Source: Cryptomeria japonica
Lineage: Eukaryota; Streptophyta; Pinopsida; Cupressales; Cupressaceae
Assembly: GCF_030272615.1 (NCBI RefSeq)
Contig: NC_081413.1
Span: 338,114,802-338,178,801, forward strand
Reading direction: 5' to 3'
Length of the DNA stretch: 64,000 nucleotides
The position numbers were made by a program, and so were the translations under genes. Shown piece after piece: positions 47,861 through 64,000 of this stretch. Each line of letters begins with the position of its first letter. The first letter of the stretch is position 1. The notes under the pieces are model-generated. The model saw only the letters and a list, made by a program, of their open reading frames with translations. It was not told the origin of the DNA and made no database searches.

Positions 47861-49850
47861 TCAGATGGCAGGGAATCAGAGGATGGCAGCATCAGAGCCT
47901 ATAGTTGGAGATATGGGCATGTCCCATAGGGTCTTCGCAGTGGTTGACAACTGCCAGGCAGAGCACCAGGCCATAGTCATTGAGGCTACAGGTATGATCA
48001 GAGGTAGCAATGTATCTATATTATTTGATTCAGGAGCTACTGACTCCTTTATATCTCCATTGGTTGTGGAGTGTTGTGGGCTAGTGGCAACTAGACAAGA
48101 TGTTAGTTGGAAAGTGGAGTTAGCTTCAGGGGCTAGAGTGTCAGTGGAATCAGAAGTTAGGGCATGTCAGCTTTAGATTGGCAATACCACCACCTTAGTA
48201 GACCTTAGAGTTATGCCACTTGGATTATATGGCATCATACTTGGCATGGATTAGCTTTATGCCCACAGAGCCAAGATGGATTGCCACCGGAAAGAAATTG
48301 AGTGTGAGGATGATCAGGGTTCGCCCATAGTAATCACCGGGATTCAGAGACCTGTGTCTCTTTGTATGATTTCCGCAATGCAGCTTAAGTGGAGCATGTG
48401 AAAGGGATGTCAGTTATTTGCCATCACCATTAGTGATAGAGGGGAAGAGGATGAAAAGGAAACTTCGATTGACAACCATCCTATCCTTAAGGGATATTCA
48501 GATGTGTTTCCTTCAAAGCTACCAGGAATGCCACCCTATAGAGAGATTGACTTCCATATAGACCTTGTACCAGGAGCTAAGCTAGTTTCAAGAGCACCTT
48601 ATAGGATGACCACAAATGAGCTTAATGAGCTCAAGATGCAGCTTGAGGAACTCCTAGAGAAGGGTCACATTCATCCTAGCATATCCCCTTGGGGTGCACC
48701 AGTCATCTTCGTGAAGAAGAAGGATGGATCTCTTTGGTTATGCATGGATTATCAGCAATTGAACAAAGTAACCATCAATAACCGATATCCCTTGCCTAGG
48801 ATTGATGATTTATTCAACCAACTTCAGGGTGCCAAAGTATTTTCCAAAATTGATCTGAAGTTAGGATACCATCAGTTGAGAATAGTGGAAAGTGATATCC
48901 ACAAGACCATATTTTGCACTAGATATGGCCACTATGAGTTCACCGTGGTTCTATTCGGTCTTACGAATGCTCCAGCTATTTTCATGAGCCTCATGAATGG
49001 GGTATTCTGCACATTTCTTGACCATTTTTTGATTGTGTTCCTCGATGACATATTGATATATTCTCGAAATGAGAAGGAGCATGAGGAACACCTGAGACAG
49101 GTTTTGCAGTGTTTGATGGACAATCAGTTGTATGGCAGTTTGTCGAAGTGTGCATTCTTTTGTTCAGAGGTCAAGTACCTTGGGCATGTTATTTCTGGTG
49201 ATGGGATCTCAATTGACCCATCAAAGATCAGAGCTATTATGGATTGGCCAGCCCTAACCAGTGTGACCAAGGTCAGGAGCTTCATGGGCTTAGCAGGTTA
49301 TTACCGATGCTTTGTTGAGGGATTCTCTAGAGTCGCACATCCTATTACTTCTCTTTAGCGTAAAGGGAAGAAATTTGGGTGGATATAGAAGTGCAAGAGG
49401 GCCTTTCAGGAACTCAAAAAGGCACTTACTAGTGCACCTATCCTTGTAGTACCAGATCCCTCAGCTGACTTCATGGTTTGCACAAATGCTTCCCTAGAGG
49501 GTTTAGGACTAGTCCTTATGCAGGATGGTAGCGCTATAGCTTTTGAGTCTAGGAAACTTAAGACTCATGAGATTAACTACCCTACTCATGACCTTGAGCT
49601 TGCAGCAGTAGTGCATGCACTTGTGAGGTGGAGACATTTCCTTTTGGGTCATCATTTTGAGCTTCATTCAGACCATCAGAACCTTCAATACATATTCACT
49701 CAGCCAAACCTTAATACATATCAGAGGAGATGGATGGAGTTCTTGTGCGAATATGATTTTGATGTTCACTACATCAAAGGGAAAGAAAACATAGTTGCAG
49801 ATGCCTTGAGTAGGAGACGTCACAAGGTATACACCATATCTATGGGCATG
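47861..49850 (+). pseudogene. pol: Protease-RT-RNase H of chromovirus A, broken
   Basis: The protease site at 48027 reads DSGATDSFIS, intact. RT (48504-49358): [48 protein letters not shown], and the catalytic FLDDILIYS intact near 49036. RNase H begins near 49470 with VCTNASLEGLGLVLMQ, where the family (and B) has CTDAS, so the first catalytic Asp is changed to Asn. The distal part (ELHSDHQNLQYIF, VADALSRR) is kept. Stops include TAG near 48174, TAG in the motif GMDWL near 48252, a TGA near 48400, TAG 49356 and one shortly after. Confidence 0.92.
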
Positions 49851-51302
49851 GATTTGAGAGATCGGATATTGCAGCAGTTGCCAGAGGATGGATGGTATTT
49901 AGAGGTTTGTCAGGTAATACGATCTCAGGAAACTCTAGAAGGGAAATATGTGGATTATTCCTTGGAGTTTGATGGACTATTACGCCATAGGGGGCACATC
50001 TATGTACCTTCTTCCAGGGGATTGCACGAGTTCATTGTCACAGAGGCTCATAGAGCTCCTTATGTAGCACATCCCAGAGTTAAGAAGATGTATGCTGACT
50101 TGAGGCAGTTATATCATTGGCCAAGAATGTGATAGCTCATTGTTGAGTTAGTAGCTCGATGCCTCGAGTGTCAGAGAATCAAGGTGGAGCATTGCCATCC
50201 AAGTGGGTTGCTCCAGTCTCATGCTATACTAGAGTGGAAGTGGGATACTATATCCATGGATTTCATCATTGGTCTCCCTATGTCATCTCATCACCATGAT
50301 GCCATCTTGGTGATAGTTGACAAGTTGACCAAAGTGGCCCACTTTTCACCAATTCGGACTACCTTCATAGCACCAGCAGTAGCATAGGTGTTCTTGAGAG
50401 ACATTGTCATACTTCATGGCGTTCCATGCAAGATTATTTCTGATAGGGATTCCCTCTTCACTTATTCCTTTTGGAAGGCATTACAGGTAGCTATGGGCAC
50501 CAAGCTCAACTTCAGTACAACCTATCATCTGAAAATGGATGATCAGACAAAGAGGGTTAACTAGGTGTTAGAGGATATGCTTCGCATGTATGTCATGGAT
50601 CATCAAACTAGATGGGAAGAGTACCTTCCCTTAGTGGATTTTTCCTATAACAATGGGCATCACACTTCGTTGGGGATGCCACCCTATCAGGCATTATACG
50701 GTAGGCCTTGTAGGACACCGTTGAGTTGGGATTGCATAGAGGGCAGAGTTGCTATTGGCACTGAGATAGTTTGGGATATGGAACAACAGGTGGATTTGAT
50801 TAGACAATGTCTTACAGAGGCATAGAATAGACAGAAGAAGTATGCAGATGCGAAGAGGATAGATCATAGCTACTTGGTTGGAGACAAAGTCTTTTTGAGA
50901 GTGCGACCGCATAAGAGTCCAATCCGTTATGGAAAGGGTTCTAAGCTTGCACCTCGCTTTGTAGGACCATTTGAGATCCTTGAGAGGATAGGACCAGTTG
51001 CCTATCATTTAGCATTGTCACCTAGCTTGTCATGTATCCACGATGTGTTTCATGAATCGGTTTTGAGGAAGTATATCTATGACAAGTCTCATATTTTAGA
51101 TTGGGATGCCTTGCAGGTGGAGTCGGATGGGCAGCTAGCTTTGGAGCCCATTTGCGTTTTGGCACGCCGGACACTGGCCCTTCGAGGTCAAGAGCTAGAC
51201 CAGGTTAGGGTCCAGTGGGATTGCTATGATGAGGTTATAGCTTCATGGGAGGATGCAACACATATGAGATCACAGTACCCCCATGTTTTTGATGAACTCT
51301 AG
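49851..51302 (+). pseudogene. pol: Integrase-chromodomain of chromovirus A, broken
   Basis: The zinc region ([28 protein letters not shown]) is interrupted by TGA-TAG at about 50130. The core has the first Asp in SMDFIIGLP and the second in IISDRDSLF. The Glu motif reads DDQTKRVN where B has DGQTERVN, so the catalytic Glu is changed to Lys. Further stops: TAG near 50385, 50562 and 50823. The C-terminal part ([33 protein letters not shown]) leads to a degenerate chromodomain (QVRVQWDCYDEVIASWEDA, SQYPHVF) ending at 51302. Confidence 0.9.
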
Positions 51303-51318
51303 GAGGAAGTTCATGCCT

Positions 51319-51330
51319 AGAGGGGGAGGG
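51319..51330 (+). promoter_or_regulatory. Polypurine tract of A
   Basis: AGAGGGGGAGGG directly before the 3' LTR start TGTGAGG. Confidence 0.88.
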
Positions 51331-55187
<3,857 letters not shown>

Positions 55188-55946
55188 CGGTGCCTCTAGG
55201 AAATGTCTTAGCCAATAGTGTCTCAAGTTCCATCAGATGATCTTCATCATCACGATCTCCTCTACTACCGCCATGACTAGACTTGTAGTCATGATTATGA
55301 CAAATATCATTTCCTTTCTTCATAGATGTACCAGTTATAGAAGCAGATTCAGATGGCTTAGAAACACTATTATCAAAGTTGATTAATTCAAATGAAGTTA
55401 ATTTACCAATAAGGGAATCAACAATAAATTTATCTTTAGAAATATATCTCAACTCTTGTATTGCAGATACCCTAATAGCATATTGTGGTAAGAGAGTTCT
55501 AAGCATCTTGCTAGCAACAGTATCTTCTTCAACTTTACCTTCAACACTCTTAATACCACCTACAACTTCCTTAATCCTTTGTCCATATTGTTCTATATTC
55601 TCACCATCAACCATTCTCATATCATCAAATTTACCTCTAAGACTTTCTTCCTTAGCCCTTTGTACATGTTCATCACCTCCATAAATCAGGCCTAACTTCT
55701 CCCATACTTCAAATGTAGTCTCTAATCCATGAACATCAAAGTAATTACAATTGCTTCAAGTGCCTGGATGTTTTCTTGCTGCTCCTTAAGCTCATTAGGT
55801 GTCAGGGGACTAGTAGTAGGAGCCACATACTTGTTTGTCACATGATTCTAGAACTAAGAACCCATTTCTTTGATATATATCTTCATTTGATCACTCCATA
55901 TCTGGTAGTTATCCTTGGTAAACTTGGGACCCTCCATCTTCATCAT
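55188..55946 (-). pseudogene. gag: Gag of element C, N-terminal part
   Basis: Minus strand. ATG at 55946 leads to KMEGPKFTKDNYQIWSDQMK, the N-terminal copia gag domain. The frame then has stops and a shift around 55650-55850. From 55620 a clean UBN2-like region follows (MRMVDGENIEQYGQRIKEVV, VASKMLRTLLPQYAIRVSAI, SLIGKLTSFEL), ending in LETLLAKTFPRG at the insertion point of A. The knuckle that should follow is at 31667-31789. The last residues of the open frame past 55188 come from A's LTR and are not gag. Confidence 0.85.
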
Positions 55947-56001
55947 CCTTCTCAATATTTTTTCCTCAAACTATTAAGCTTTTACACACAAAGGACCTAA
56001 T

Positions 56002-56013
56002 GCTCTGATACCA
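56002..56013 (-). promoter_or_regulatory. Primer-binding site of element C
   Basis: TGGTATCAGAGC on the minus strand, exact initiator tRNA-Met complement, two bases inside the 5' LTR end. Confidence 0.92.
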
Positions 56014-56015
56014 AT

Positions 56016-57469
56016 TGTTAATCTGAGAGGATTCAGTTAATATTGAGAGGGGAGGTGAATCAGTATTAACAACAATTTCAAACTTAAACTGATAAAACTT
56101 CACCAAATCAATCACAAACTAGTAATAAACTATTTACCATTACTATTAATCACTGATAACCAACTGTTACATTGATTTATCAAAACTCCTCATTAAGTGT
56201 TCATCAACATGCATAAACTAAAAGTAAATCAAACCAACACATCAAAAACATTCACCACATGAACACCAAATAGGGAAAAAGCATGGTGGGAATTGGTACC
56301 CACAAAAATTGTGCACTCTTTTGGAATGTTCCCTGTTAGGAGCAGACCTTATTAGGATTCACCCAGTTAAGGGATTTCTATGATGAGCCCTATTAGAAGC
56401 TTTGCCTGATTAGAAGAAACCTCGCAAAAGGATTTGAGACTTAGATGTTAAGCTACCCGACTAAGGGATTTATAATTTAAGTCCTATTAGAACCTACCTG
56501 GTTAAGGGATTTTTACTACTACAATTGTTAGGGAACAATAGATGAATGATATGGAAATAACACTAATTTCTTGCTTGTTCAGATCCAATTTAGCTCCACT
56601 CTAGTATGCTCTTGTAGATACACCACATGAGTTCAGCTTCACACTCTTTACTCAATTCACCGACACAACACACATCAACTATACCGACCTAAATAATTTT
56701 TTCATCTTATTCGATTACAAAACCCTAGATACATCAAAATTCAATTGAATTTACAACATAGATCATCACAGATCTTTACATCTCATTACAGATCATCAAA
56801 TGGATAACTACAATCAATTATAGTCATTGAATGATCATCACACCTTGATTTGAAACACTTTAAAACCCTTAGCTTATTTCGCTAATCACTTCACACATTC
56901 CCAAGAAATTCACTCTTTGATTGCACCAAAACATCATTCAAACACTTCACGTAGTTTCAGCTATGTCTTCACCAACTTATGAACATAATGTAATACACCA
57001 CCGAACTCAAAATCATTACAGGTTATAAGAATTGAAAATCGGTTCTTAAACCCTACAAAAAATATAACAAAAATCATAAACATGATTTTAGGTAATCAAA
57101 GCATGAGGCGGTTGCGATCAAAGATACATTAAAATGATACAAATACATGTTCCAAACCTCAACACTTGACTCATCACCAATCTCCAGAACCAATCTAAAC
57201 ATTTCCATGTTTACCAGTTAAGGTCCTAATTCCTTGTTCACTGTCTTCATTACCGGTAAGGCATTTTTGGTAGACCAAAAAGACTTAGATGAAAAAATAG
57301 GCATAAAAACATAGTTGCCACATAGTTTTCCATCAATGACAACACAAATAACTGATCAAAGTCATTAAGCCAATAATCTCAATCTCTTCATCACCATATC
57401 ATTACCAATAGTCCTTTACCGATTCATCAACATTCCCCATCAACATCAGTTATGCCAATCATACCAATA
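56016..57469 (-). repeat. 5' LTR of element C
   Basis: 1,454 bp. On the minus strand it ends GATTAACA beside the PBS. Its outer start has decayed to TATTGGTATG, where the 3' LTR keeps TGTTTGCATG. It is about 90 bp shorter than the other LTR, with gaps near 56270-56340 (lost GCCTAGCC-type segment). Confidence 0.88.
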
Positions 57470-57474
57470 GTTAC

Positions 57475-58431
57475 ATCACAAACTTCAATATATATACATC
57501 ATCCAATCACATCACAAGGCTAAATCAAAGAAACCAAACCTCCAGAGGCATAATCAACAAATTAAGGCATATGGATAATGGACACATGTAGGGAAGAGTG
57601 TCATCACATGCTATCCTCACAATAGAAGGGGCCAAGCCTCACCCTGATATACACGTGGAACCTTCTCCACCTTGGAGTCATTCAAGGGAGATAGGTTTAC
57701 CGCTCCAATGGTCTTCCCAAGATCATTCTGAGAAACGTTTTAGATCTATGATGTGGGGCAAAAAAATCAAATTTTATCTTGTTTAGTGAGCTCCTAGGTA
57801 CCCAAGCCCACTAATTAATTATTAGGATTATCACTTGCAATTACAAGAAAACTCTTAATGTGGTTCCATAGGTCTAGACCCCCTCCTAGAGATCTAATGC
57901 TTATGACCTTGGTCCTACACATGCAAGAGCCCACTCTCCCAGCCATGGACCATAACCATAGGGTAAATCATACATCCAAATAAAATAATATAACATCTTG
58001 AAGGCTCACAAATGATATAAAAACAATCATAACATACTAAGAACATACTGATCACAATAGAGTACATATAGCCATATACATGGTAAGAGCCTTCATCGAA
58101 TCAGTATAAGGGAAGAGCCAAGAATGAATACAATCCAAGGATGAAACCAAATCCATTTCAAAACCTATATAGTGAGTAAAATCACATCCCACTAGAGCCA
58201 TATAATCAATCCTCAACAGTGAGGAATTCTCCCTCTCGTCGGAGCAATACAATGCATACGAAACACCTTAACTGTAAGGCATAAAACCTCTTACCAAAGA
58301 GCATAAGAAATCATGAAAGATAAAAATAAACCAAGGACAACTTAGAGAATGTCAACACAACCCACACATGCCTCTAGAGAATGCACAAATCACAAAAAGA
58401 CACTCGCAAATCTCAAATTGACCTTTCTATC
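57475..58431 (-). repeat. Old giant-LTR remnant, copy 2 (second part)
   Basis: Continues copy 2 after element C and matches copy 1 in order: 57560-57610 with 5410-5460, 57760-57860 with 5680-5760 (ATTTTATCTTG then CTAATTAATTA), and 58290-58400 with 6080-6200. No gene seen. Cut by solo LTR G at 58432. Confidence 0.45.
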
Positions 58432-61400
58432 TGTGAGGCCTCACCTCAACTCAGTCTGACATTTCAGTGATTTTTATATTGAGACTATTAAGGATACTTT
58501 ATTTTGATGCATTTTGGACTTTAGAACTTATATGATTTCAGGATTTGCATAACATTGTTATATATTGATGATTTATTTATATGCTTTATGAGATAGAACA
58601 CTACATGATTTTTGAATAAGATGAAATTGTGGTGATAAATGTCGTTATTGATTTTGCAGAACTTTACTATGATAATAGAATTATGATGTATGCTTAAGTT
58701 TATGAGAATTGGGATGAATTGCTTATGTGAAATTGCTTGGATAAAAGATGTATTTAATTTGTTCAGATGTAAATTGTATGCAAGTGATGATGTGTATTAT
58801 TATTCTTTTAAATTATATTATATGTGGATATTTGAAAGTACTAATGTGTAATTGAGATGCGCAGGAAGTTATCCATGTGACCATGGAAATATTACGGAGA
58901 ACCAAACCTAGACTTATATATGTTCGTAAGCCAAGGGTTGTCTATTTGGAGAGACAACACCCCGTTTGTGTTGTATTTTATTCGTAACAGTATATGTTGC
59001 ATGTGTGTTAAGTGTATTTAATTTGCTTGTGTAAAATCCACAAGAGATGATTTCATGTTTTAAATTGTAAAAGTGTTTTATTTGTGTCACTTGACACGTG
59101 TGGATTTAAGTTTAAATTTTATTTTTTGTCTCTTGGTGGGAAAGTGTTCAACTATAGCTTTTTCAATTAATGTAACGTGATGTCATAAATACCTTGGGTA
59201 AAGAATCTTTGGGGTGGTCAACATAGGTTTGGCCCGAAAATAAACTTCAGAGGGGTTTAAAATGGGTTAAATGAACACCTAGGGGTAGTTTAATAGGGTT
59301 TCCTAAAGCCCAAAAGGTATACCTAAGGGTTAGGGGTAATTTTAGGCAAGTTTCTACTCCTAAGTGACCTTTCTGACACTCTAAAATTTGACTTTTCTAA
59401 GTTGTGCGAAAATTGAATTTAGAAGTTTGAACCTAGTTGTAAACTTTCCTTTTCGAATGAGAGTTCTCTTTCCCATTTTGTCTTACCTTCCTCTTTAGTT
59501 TTTAGAAACTTGTGAGAACTGAGAGAAGGAGCTTCTTAAGCAAGAATTTGAAAATTTGAGGGTAATCACCCACTCTCCATTTTTGGAGACAAGAGAAATT
59601 TGAAAAAAAAAATAGAATAGATTGGAATAGTAAAAATTTGGCTAAGGGTAGAAGGAGAAGATCCGTGGAATTGGGCAGCTCTTCCTCAAATACTATCCTA
59701 CCTTTGGGCAGATTAAGGTTGGTTACATTCTTCTTTAAATGACTTCTTTTTGCCTGTGTTTTGAAGGTATGTTGGGGTAAGAAATCTATTTTCTTGTATG
59801 TCCTTTTTGGGAATTTCATTTGGTATTTTGCATTATGTTTTGTATGTGTTTTGGGAGTTTTTCAAGACCTCTTACTCTTGGGAGAGAGGAGGATCTTGTG
59901 GGTGGTAGCAGTGACAACCCTCGAGTGAGAGACTCTCATTTTTGAGAGCAATCACAAGGGATTTTTGTGTGACCCTTGCTGCATGGCCTGTTTGTGCAAT
60001 GGGGGTCATAAGGAGGGATATAAGGCTAGAATGCCTTGGGGGGCATATGGAATAAGGGGTTGAAATTCTTAATGTATTTGTTGTGCCATGAGGTGGCTAC
60101 ATGTTTTCCATACTTGCAGTTCTCTTCAAGGTGTTGGTCCACTACCACCCTTAAAAAGGTCATCACCAAAGTGTGGTGCAGTGTAGCCGGGGTGGGTGTG
60201 TGTTTGAAATCTGTGTGCATTCTATCTACTATGTGTTTGCATGTTTGTATCCCGTCTAGGGCTTGGTTCTCTGAGCTCGAGGGTGGCTACCAGTTAGCCT
60301 AGGCTGGGAGGTGAGCACTCCATGGTCATATTTGCGATTTATTATGCAGGATTGTCGGGAGAAAAGAATAGGTCAAGTGGGAAGTTACAGGAGATTACTA
60401 TTGCAGAAATTTAATTGTAGTTGTATTGATTTTGTTTTAAAAAAAAGGAGAAATATACCCTCATTCATTGGAATGAGAGGCTAATTGTAAATTTGAAATA
60501 AAGACATGAGATTAGTTATTGTATTTAAATAAAGAAACATCTTGTAAATTTTCCAAAATATCTTTAGGAATGTAAAAAGCTAGATATATTCATCTTTATC
60601 TTGGAAAATAAATACTTTTGAATTGCATGCAATAGCCCACTGAAAAATAAAAAATAAAAAATCATTTTATTTGATTCTGTGTTTCCCTTTTTCATCTATG
60701 AGTTTGTCTTCATTTTAATTGCGGAAAATATGAGTTGTAGTTGTTGTTAGATTTTAATAAAAATGTCTATTTAGCTGTTGTAGTAATTGCAGAATCAATA
60801 AATGTATTTATTGCAGAAAAGAATTATGTATTCCTAAACTAGTATTCCCTAAGTTCAGAAAAAAGTACATCTGATGTGTTATGATAAATAGTTCAACAGG
60901 AAATTTATTTCATTCTTAGGCATTTAAAATAAAATAAAATAGGAAAGGCATAAATTAGATTGGCATGCATATTGTAGATTAAAAATAAATTTTATATTTC
61001 TATTTTCTGTAAAAGCTATAAAGTACAATAAAGTTTTGGAACATATTCTTCCATTTTACATTCAAAAAGTTAGAAATTTATTTTAAATACTGACAATATT
61101 TATTTTCAGAAATTGATATCTGCAGCAACCAGATTTATTACTTTACTTCTTTTCCTACAATTGAAAATCAGAATTGTCCATGAATTCGGTTTTATTTTAA
61201 GAAAAGAAATAATAATATAAGTTATATATAAATATATATAATTATATACATGTAGATTTCATGTATATATTTATATATACATATATATAAAACATATCAT
61301 AAAATTTACCTGCGAAATAAATGTAGATATAAACCTAAATATATATATATATACAAATATATATATATATATATATATGAATATATACATATGAAAAAAT

Positions 61401-61554
61401 ATATATATATATATATAGATTTATTAAACTTAATGGATTTCCTTTCTTTAAAAAAAAAATGCATGTAAACATATATGAAAATATAATATATATATATATA
61501 TATAATAATATAAAAAAAAAATTAAAAAAAAATATAAAAAAATGAAACTTATTT

Positions 61555-61860
61555 GGGAAGGGCCACGTAGGGCATGCAGTCCCTATGCGGGCCGCGACCA
61601 ACACAGAGGTCGCAGCCTCTGTGCGGGCCACGAAACGCACAGGGCCTGCGGCTCCCTATGTGGGCCGCATCCGCACCAGTGGCTGCAGCCACTGTGCGGG
61701 CTACGACACACACAGCAACCAAGGTCGCTGTGTGGGTCGTGACCCTCACAGTGGGTCGTCCCACTAGCGGTGCCGCTCCCCCTTTCGGCCGCCTCTCCCA
61801 CAGTTCGGCCACATCCACCATTTCGGCCGCCCACTATTAAAAGCGCTGCCGACCTGCTTA
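61555..61860 (+). other. GC-rich palindromic island in solo LTR G
   Basis: About 300 bp of GC-rich DNA after poly-A/AT sequence. Repeated TGTGCGGGCC/TGTGGGCCGC units and inverted repeats, for example the perfect 18-bp palindrome CAGTGGCTGCAGCCACTG (61677-61694). Overlapping ORFs in every frame are by-products of low stop frequency in GC-rich sequence. Same LTR position as the A island but different sequence. Confidence 0.65.
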
Positions 61861-61893
61861 GAAACGCTACATAAAAGAATAAAATGAGATGAA

Positions 61894-61918
61894 ACCCTAG
61901 CCCGGTTAGGGCTAGGGT
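61894..61918 (+). promoter_or_regulatory. Telobox-like inverted repeat in LTR G
   Basis: Arms ACCCTAGCCC (61894-61903) and GGGCTAGGGT (61909-61918) around GGTTA, perfectly paired over 10 bp. Relative to A, both arms have changed together, keeping the pairing. Confidence 0.6.
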
Positions 61919-62606
61919 AAATAAGAAAAGAATGAGTAATAAAATAAATAAAAAAGGGGGTTAAATTTATAGATTAAAATAAGGGTTAGGGTTTGCATGG
62001 GTAAACCCATTTGTGTTTTTTTTTAAAATATAATAATATTATATTTATATAATATTATTTATATTTATATATAGGTATGGTGGAATTATTTAATTTTAAT
62101 TTTCAAAGAGAATTGAAATGCTATGAATCCAATTATAAGGAATTAATATTAGACTTTAAAATTAAATAAGTTAACTTGTTTAAATATTAGTGAGTACAAT
62201 ATTTATTTTAAATTTAAATTTATTGAGAAGTCCATGAACGGATTATTAATGAAATTAATATTTATTTTTAACTTAAATAGGTTTAGGCATTCGTGAAATG
62301 AATATTAATAAAGTTAATATTGATTTTAATTTGAAGAGCTTGAATGGTTACAAACTAAATATTATGAAGTAGATATTTAATTTTAAATTAAATAGATTGA
62401 GCGACAATAAGCTAGTCCCCTTTTAATCCGTAGTTAATCTTAAATGGTTTTTCTATTATTTAAGTAGTAGATAAAAGTTCATTTTAATATAGTTGAAACT
62501 AAAACTGCTTAGTGTGTTTCGTATTAGCGAACTTAATGTTATATAGTTGTTATTTTTTAAAAAAAATTATCCCGTTCTTGCCCTAAATTTTGGGCATGAC
62601 ACTATC

Positions 62607-64000
62607 ACCTTTTATCGTTGTTCAGTGCTCCTAGAATGCTAACAAACATCCCTAGAATGTAGACTGGAATTTTTTGTAAGTACATTAGCATTTTTGGTCT
62701 AAGGAGTAGCATTTTTGGTCCATAAGATAGTGTTTTGGGTAGTTTCTAGAACATTTTTTATGAAATGACTCAAAATCAATCAAAATGAACACATAAGGTT
62801 AGGACACTTGCCCAGATCACCTTAGGGGTCAAAACCTACACACAAAATCAACCCAAAAAGTCTGAAACATCCAAAAATCAAAGAGGGAATTGAAAAATAC
62901 AAAGTTGTAGACTCACAGACTGAAAATTGCATAGAAATCTTTCTCCCACAAGGCTCATAATGACACCTAGAGACCATAGCATCGAAGGGAGATATAATAA
63001 CTCTCCAAAATACTCAAAGAGACAACACAAAAGCTTCACAAAGCTCAAATACAATCTCAAACTTTCGTAATAGGGTCTGTATCCCAAAATTTACAATCAC
63101 AACAAAATAAAGGGTCTCCCGACAAGCTACAAGGAGCCCAAAAACTCATATCTTAATTCTATAGAAAGGGAGTACAAAAAATACAATACAAGAGATTCCT
63201 AACTCCCCAAAACAAGACCAATGTCTCTTCTAACACACAATAAGGAGAAATCATAATAATACATAGGAAAAACAATTCCCAACAAACAAATTTCAGGACT
63301 TGAAAAATAGTCAAATGTAGATCTCCTTCCCAAAATTCCATCCCAATCCAAATTTAATCTTTAAAACCAAATCTAAATTTCCCAACACCAAATTAAACAA
63401 CTTCCTGCAAACAATCTTTGTTCAGGCACAATGCAGACAATGCTTTCTAAAAATAATTGCAAAATATGCAAAAGCCAACCTGGAGAAAACGAAGCAAAGA
63501 AATGGAAATTTGATGAAGATCAACTCAAAATCTAGCAAGAATCCACAAGAAAAATCTAATCCAAATCCCAAGCAACCATGTTCAAACAAATTCCAAAAAA
63601 TCTTTGAAAACCCAACCCCTGTGAATTCACAGGAAGTTCAAATATATTAAAATTCAAACTTCAAACTATAATAAATGTCGACCAATCAAGATAATCCTAA
63701 AAAACTATATAATATACCTACCCAAACATAAATTCGAGGTGTATAATAAATAAATATATTATTTGCCTACCTTCCACCATTCAACCAATAAAATGAAAGG
63801 GTAGGTAGGTAATATCAAAATAAAATAACCAAGAAGGGTAAAAAGGCAATTAATAAAATAATAACTCAAATCTCAAAATTAAATAAATATTAATAAATAG
63901 ATAATAACAATAATAAATCCAAAAAGGGAACCATTAAATAAATAACGCTCAATATCAAAATAAATAAATACGAATAGAACTCCATAAATAAATAAAAAAT
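62607..64000 (-). repeat. Old giant-LTR remnant, copy 2 (third part)
   Basis: AT-rich and without a gene. It resumes after solo LTR G and reaches the window edge. On the minus strand its layout (AT-rich runs, TTAATTAAT-like stretches, then a 'TTGGGTTTTCAAAGATTT' region) recalls the left half of the giant LTRs, but I could not align it base by base. It may include unrelated old sequence. Confidence 0.3.

Larger units (their letters stand above)
58432..62601 (+). repeat. 4.17 kb solo giant LTR G
   Basis: TGTGAGGCCTCACCTC to GGGCATGACA, with perfect CTATC target copies (58427-58431 and 62602-62606) and no internal region. It is a diverged relative of A's LTR, sharing both ends, the hairpin block (58853-58962), the palindrome at 59084 and the segments GAGACTCTC and GGGGGTCATAAGG. 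It carries AT microsatellites (about 61340-61420), a GC island and a telobox inverted repeat. Formed by LTR-LTR recombination. Confidence 0.92.

Noticed and set aside
61542-61840. Several overlapping ORFs in the GC island of LTR G, and one at 17860-18159
   Set aside because: GC-rich sequence has few stops. The frames lie on both strands with low-complexity Arg/Pro/Cys content and no homologous frame in sister copies.

Overview
The window is repeat-only plant DNA. The evidence is plant-type Ty1/copia and chromodomain Ty3/gypsy retrotransposons, primer-binding sites complementary to plant initiator methionine tRNA (TGGTATCAGAGC), giant 3.6-4.2 kb LTRs, deep nesting and no recognisable host gene. 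This suggests a large-genome land plant, possibly a gymnosperm; that is an inference and the species cannot be named. All coding regions found are broken retrotransposon genes. Divergences quoted below are hand counts over short samples, not computed alignments.

Layout. 1-2499: 3' end of a plus-strand copia-like element (E) with an unusual coiled-coil ORF remnant and its 3' LTR. 2500-4416: minus-strand copia-like element (F; gag, PBS, LTR), apparently cut by E. 4447-6375, 13037-14644, 57475-58431 and 62607-64000: an old AT-rich backbone that looks like two minus-oriented giant LTRs, one interrupting the other. 6376-13031: complete but dead plus-strand copia element D. 14645-57469: minus-strand copia element C, split by two large insertions. 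58432-62601: a 4.17 kb solo LTR (G).

The nest inside C. The first insertion is a LARD-like non-autonomous element (16424-28369, TSD AAAGG) with 3.6 kb LTRs and no gag-pol, itself hit by a solo copia LTR (22296-23343, TSD GTGAC). The second is chromovirus A (31790-55187). A's 5' LTR is in turn interrupted by chromovirus B (33486-44009, TSD TGGCA). LTR divergence falls in the expected order: C about 10%, LARD about 7%, A about 3.4%, B about 1%.

How the parts relate. The LARD shares LTR ends, leader, PBS context and PPT context with B, so a B-like element is a plausible source of its replication proteins. B has nearly identical LTRs yet about 18 premature stops in gag-pol, which suggests it was copied in trans when already dead. 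The giant LTRs of all four families carry GC-rich palindromic islands inside AT-rich DNA. In A and G a telomere-motif inverted repeat follows the island and keeps its pairing through compensating changes. These LTR structures are the best candidates for something undescribed.
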